Origin: Bacillota bacterium
GTDB taxonomy: Bacteria > Bacillota > Desulfotomaculia > Desulfotomaculales > Desulforudaceae
DNA: 64,000 bases
Direction: 5' to 3'
Assembly: GCA_040757205.1 (NCBI GenBank)
Contig: JBFLXL010000001.1
Location: forward strand, 230,702 to 294,701
Shown here: piece by piece, positions 61,366 to 64,000 of the stretch
Numbering within the stretch: the stretch's first letter is position 1
Layout of the letters: every line of letters begins with the position of its first letter
Made by a program: the position numbers and the translations under genes
Notes under the pieces: model-generated
Database searches by the model: none
What the model saw: only the letters and a program-made list of their open reading frames with translations
Told to the model about the DNA's origin: nothing

Positions 61366-62154
61366 GTGCGGCTTCTGATGATCGGCGACGTCGTGGGCCG
61401 ACCCGGACGCAGGGCTTGCCGGATGGAGGTGGAGCGCCTGGTCCGGGAGTTCGGCGCAGACCTGGTGATCGCGAACGGAGAGAATGTGGCGGGAGGCAAC
61501 GGAATCACTCGGGAAACAGCGGATGAACTCTTCTCCTGTGGGATCGACGTGCTCACCATGGGTAACCACGTCTGGGACAAGAAAGAGATTCTGGGCTTCA
61601 TCGAGCACGAGGCCCGGCTCATCCGCCCGGCCAATTACCCTCCCGGCACTCCGGGGGTGGGATATGCGGTCTATCGCACCCGTGAAAACCAGCCGGTCGC
61701 CGTCGTCAACCTCTCGGGACGGGTTTACCTGGCTAATTTGGAATGCCCGTTCCGCACGGTAAGCCGTATCCTGGACGACATCAGAAAGTACACGCCGGTG
61801 GTGCTGGTGGATTTTCACGCCGAGGCCACTTCCGAAAAAATCGCCATGGGCTGGTACCTCGACGGAAAAGTAAGCGCCGTATGCGGCACTCACACCCACG
61901 TGCAAACTGCCGATGAGCGCATCTTGCCCCGGGGTACCGCCTACATCTCCGATGTCGGCATGACCGGCCCCCGGGACTCGATCATCGGGGTCAAGGCCGA
62001 AACAGTGCTGGAGAAGTTTCTGACCCAGATGCCGAGGCAGTTCCAGGTGGCCGGCGGACCTTATCAGTTGAACGCCGTTCTGGTAACCGTGGACCAGGAT
62101 TCGGGAAAGGCGCTTGATATCTCGCGCATTCAAAGGTATGAGCCAGCATCATAG
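61366..62154 (+). CDS. ymdB: YmdB-family metallophosphoesterase
   Basis: A 262-residue calcineurin-like protein. It has LLMIGDVVGRPGRRAC (metal Asp), ANGENVAGGNGIT, TMGNHVWDKKEI, DFHAEATSEKIAMGWYLDG and GTHTHVQTADERIL with metal His. In Bacillus YmdB is a cyclic-nucleotide phosphodiesterase encoded after rny. GTG 61366 follows GGGAGTAGGGG. Confidence 0.95.
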   Translation: MRLLMIGDVVGRPGRRACRMEVERLVREFGADLVIANGENVAGGNGITRETADELFSCGIDVLTMGNHVWDKKEILGFIEHEARLIRPANYPPGTPGVGYAVYRTRENQPVAVVNLSGRVYLANLECPFRTVSRILDDIRKYTPVVLVDFHAEATSEKIAMGWYLDGKVSAVCGTHTHVQTADERILPRGTAYISDVGMTGPRDSIIGVKAETVLEKFLTQMPRQFQVAGGPYQLNAVLVTVDQDSGKALDISRIQRYEPAS

Positions 62155-62173
62155 AAATTTTTCCAGTTGTGTT

Positions 62174-62200
62174 AAAGGAATTCTCAAAATATTGGCGAAT
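62174..62200 (+). promoter_or_regulatory. Sigma-H promoter of spoVS
   Basis: AAAGGAATT (62174-62182), 11 bp, then GGCGAAT (62194-62200). This matches the sigma-H consensus RnAGGAWWW, 11-12 bp, RnnGAAT. spoVS is sigma-H dependent in Bacillus. Confidence 0.75.
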
Positions 62201-62253
62201 ACCCATAGAATGTCTTGGCAGCGATTTCCGAAGCCTTTAAGGAGGTTACTAGA

Positions 62254-62514
62254 ATGGAAGTATTAAAGGTTTCAGCAAAGTCCAACCCAAATTCCGTAGC
62301 CGGTGCCCTGGCCGGGGTCTTGCGTGAGCGCGGCACCGCCGAACTCCAGGCGATTGGAGCCGGGGCTATCAACCAGGCAGTGAAAGCCATAGCGATCGCT
62401 AGAGGGTTTGTAGCGCCCAGTGGAATGGACCTTATCTGCATCCCGGCGTTCACCGACATCATGATCGACGGTGAAGAAAGAACGGCGATCAAGCTGATTG
62501 TGGAACCGCGCTAG
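62254..62514 (+). CDS. spoVS: Stage V sporulation protein S
   Basis: An 86-residue SpoVS with MEVLKVSAKSNPNSVAGALA, ELQAIGAGAINQAVKAIAIA and DLICIPAFTDIMIDGEERTA, nearly invariant in the family. It is a small Alba-like, possibly nucleic-acid-binding protein needed for spore coat and septation control. ATG 62254 follows AAGGAGG by eight bases. It has its own sigma-H promoter and terminator. Confidence 0.97.
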   Translation: MEVLKVSAKSNPNSVAGALAGVLRERGTAELQAIGAGAINQAVKAIAIARGFVAPSGMDLICIPAFTDIMIDGEERTAIKLIVEPR

Positions 62515-62537
62515 AAGAATAACCTTAGGTTAAGCCG

Positions 62538-62587
62538 ACACCTTGGCCGTCTCCTTATTGGGGGAGGGGTCAAGGTGTAGTTTTTTG
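62538..62587 (+). terminator. Intrinsic terminator after spoVS
   Basis: ACACCTTG (62538-62545) and CAAGGTGT (62571-62578) with a 25-nt loop that itself can fold, then AGTTTTTT. Confidence 0.8.
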
Positions 62588-62630
62588 GAGAATAGTATGT
62601 TAGGAACCGGCGTTTGAGGAGGGTGAGAGT

Positions 62631-63443
62631 ATGCCTGCGGACCTGCACGTGCACACCACCGCCTCCGACGGCACCCTGTCCCCGGTCCGGGTGGTATGCC
62701 TGGCCCGCACTCTGGGTCTCGGGGCGATTGCGATCACCGACCATGATACGGTGAGCGGCGTGGCGCCGGCTGTTCAGGAGGCCGCCGCCCGAGGCGGGCC
62801 CGTGGTCATCCCCGGGATTGAGATCAGTGCCAGTCACCATGGGCGGGACGTACACATTCTGGGGTACTACGTCAACACGACGCACAGCGGCTTCTTGGCC
62901 CGGATCAGGCAACTGGCCGATAAGCGGAGCGAGAGGGCGGCCCGGATGGTCGGCCGCCTCCGGTCATTGGGCTTGAAGGTCAGTTTGGACGACGTGCTGG
63001 AGCTGGCGGGTAAGGCCAGCCTCGGGCGACCGCATATCGCCGATGCCCTGGTTCGCGCGGGGGTGGTCCAGAACCGCGCCCAAGCTTTCAGCCGTTGGAT
63101 CGGGCGGGACTGTCCCGGCTATGTCCCCCGGGAACCGGTTTCCCCATTGGAGGCCGTGGCGCTGGTCCGCCTCGCAAAAGGGGTGCCCGTCTTGGCGCAT
63201 CCCGGCACCGCGCGGGCCGACGGCATCATCGCCGAGTTGGCCGCCGCAGGCCTGCAGGGTCTGGAGGTTTATCATCCTGAACACACTGCCGAGCAGGTGC
63301 GCCGCTACCTGGACGTGGCCGCCGCGCTCCGGCTGGTGTCGACCGGGGGATCCGACTTTCATGGCGGCGACAACCATGGGCGTCTGGGTGAGGTGCTGGT
63401 GGGGCTGAAGGTGGTGGAGGAACTGAAGCGCAGGCGTCTTTGA
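62631..63443 (+). CDS. PHP-domain phosphoesterase (TrpH/YciV-like)
   Basis: A 270-residue PHP protein. It has ADLHVHTTASDGTLSP, IAITDHDTVSG, IPGIEISASHHGRDVHILGY, GRPHIADALV and STGGSDFHGGDNHG, all metal-binding motifs of the stand-alone PHP family. Relatives remove nucleotides from 5' ends or cleave 3',5'-bisphosphonucleotides. ATG 62631 follows GAGGAGGGTGAG. Confidence 0.93.
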   Translation: MPADLHVHTTASDGTLSPVRVVCLARTLGLGAIAITDHDTVSGVAPAVQEAAARGGPVVIPGIEISASHHGRDVHILGYYVNTTHSGFLARIRQLADKRSERAARMVGRLRSLGLKVSLDDVLELAGKASLGRPHIADALVRAGVVQNRAQAFSRWIGRDCPGYVPREPVSPLEAVALVRLAKGVPVLAHPGTARADGIIAELAAAGLQGLEVYHPEHTAEQVRRYLDVAAALRLVSTGGSDFHGGDNHGRLGEVLVGLKVVEELKRRRL

Positions 63444-63505
63444 GTCTATCACCAACCCAAACTACATAGACTATGGGTAAACACCTTATTGGTGGGGGTT
63501 TGCCG

Positions 63506-63775
63506 ATGCCGTATGATGTTGGCCGGCTGGAGCAGCGGGTGCGTGAACTCGAGGATAAACTGCTTCAGTTGCGGTTGAGCAGGAGGGTGCTTATGTTGCT
63601 CTTGGAGCGGCAGGAGCAGGAAAAAGCCACTTTCCTGGAACGCCTTGCACGCGAGAATCGTCGGTTGATGCGGGCTAACCAGCAGTACGCCCATCACCTC
63701 CTTCAAAAGAACCGACAGATCTACGAGCTTGAATCCCGTCTGCAGGTGATCAGCGGCGAGAAATCGAGGCATTAG
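63506..63775 (+). CDS. Coiled-coil small protein
   Basis: An 89-residue, highly charged helical protein (VGRLEQRVRELEDKLLQLRL, EQEKATFLERLARENRRLMR) predicted to be a continuous coiled coil. It belongs to no family recognised here. ATG 63506 follows GGTGGGGGTTTG; an in-frame ATG at 63473 adds 11 residues. Its position after the PHP gene and the dense helix suggest a structural or scaffolding role. Confidence 0.65.
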   Translation: MPYDVGRLEQRVRELEDKLLQLRLSRRVLMLLLERQEQEKATFLERLARENRRLMRANQQYAHHLLQKNRQIYELESRLQVISGEKSRH

Positions 63776-64000
63776 ACAGCTTATCCACAAAACTGTACAC
63801 ATAATGGGAAAAACTGTTAGCAACTTCAGTTAATGGCACCACTCTCAGCACATGTCATCACAGCACAGGGCCTGGTGTCCCTGCCAGGATTATTTGTCAG
63901 TGATTGACGGGATAAGATGGCAGGGATAAGTAGTTGAGGGAGCGAAATGCAGAAATCAGGCCATAGACCTGGTTTTTTTATTTGTGGAGAGAAATAACCG
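63776..64000 (+). other. AT-richer region at the window end
   Basis: No conserved gene is seen. TTGACG at 63904 with TAAGTA 17 bp later may be a promoter. ATG 63947 after GAGGGAG opens a 16-residue frame ending at 63997, within which CAGG...CCTG and seven T could form a weak terminator. This could be a short leader peptide or the edge of a regulatory leader for the next gene. Confidence 0.3.

Overview
The window is a high-GC chromosomal segment of an anaerobic, endospore-forming Firmicute. The best fit is the Desulfotomaculum/Pelotomaculum/Desulforudis/Ammonifex group of Peptococcaceae-like Clostridia. Evidence: a complete spoIIIAA-AH operon and spoVS; gene order aroQ-pepP-efp-spoIIIA-acc-asp23-nusB-xseA-folD-xseB-ispA-dxs-tlyA-nadK-argR-recN as in Bacillus and Clostridia; frequent TTG and GTG starts behind strong Shine-Dalgarno sequences; gatCAB; a methenyl-THF cyclohydrolase of the FchA type; a periplasmic uptake hydrogenase; and a TRAP (MtrB) gene. 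The species cannot be fixed from the sequence alone. No rRNA, CRISPR array, prophage or intact insertion sequence was seen, and the only tRNA found is tRNA-Leu(CAA).

Layout. 1-4.8 kb: TldD (partial) and TldE, aroQ, pepP, efp and a zinc-ribbon protein. 4.9-10.3 kb: the spoIIIA operon. 10.4-15.5 kb: a carboxyltransferase fused to biotin carrier protein, accC, the Asp23/AmaP/DUF2273 envelope set and nusB. 15.6-25.8 kb: xseA, folD, fchA, xseB, ispA, dxs, tlyA, nadK, argR, recN. 25.9-29.3 kb: gatCAB. 29.4-33.6 kb: a four-gene set (NifV-like synthase, aconitase-type LeuC/LeuD homologues, isocitrate-dehydrogenase-like protein) that reads best as an oxidative half-TCA module with a Re-type citrate synthase. 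33.7-37.6 kb: a GT4 glycosyltransferase and a nucleotidyltransferase/phosphomannomutase-like fusion. 38.2-42.7 kb: a Tat-exported [NiFe] hydrogenase operon. 42.8-45.5 kb: reverse-strand GH57 and DUF4912 genes with a relic of a GH15 glucoamylase. 45.6-57.8 kb: CoA-binding protein, dnaE, mtrB, accD, accA, pfkA, pyk, dedA, apgM, sod. 58-64 kb: a LysM protein, tRNA-Leu, a NifU-like protein, rny, ymdB, spoVS, a PHP phosphoesterase and a coiled-coil protein.

Main discoveries. (1) Two genes have an in-frame TGA exactly where the family has a catalytic or cluster-binding Cys: the hydrogenase large subunit (in the N-terminal RxCGxC motif, not the C-terminal motif used by known [NiFeSe] enzymes) and a 73-residue NifU-like protein (CxxU). 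Both are read here as selenoproteins. (2) At least six gene junctions carry an imperfect 20-37 bp direct duplication of the junction itself, with copies 47-94 bp apart. (3) Heptanucleotide tandem arrays, some paired with inverted arrays, occur at gene ends, and one lies in frame inside dnaE. (4) The carboxyltransferase-AccB fusion has a strong internal Shine-Dalgarno and ATG that could also make free AccB. (5) accD has no ATG, GTG or TTG start for its zinc-ribbon domain. Several gene relics (GH15, trmL) and promoter or leader structures are also recorded.
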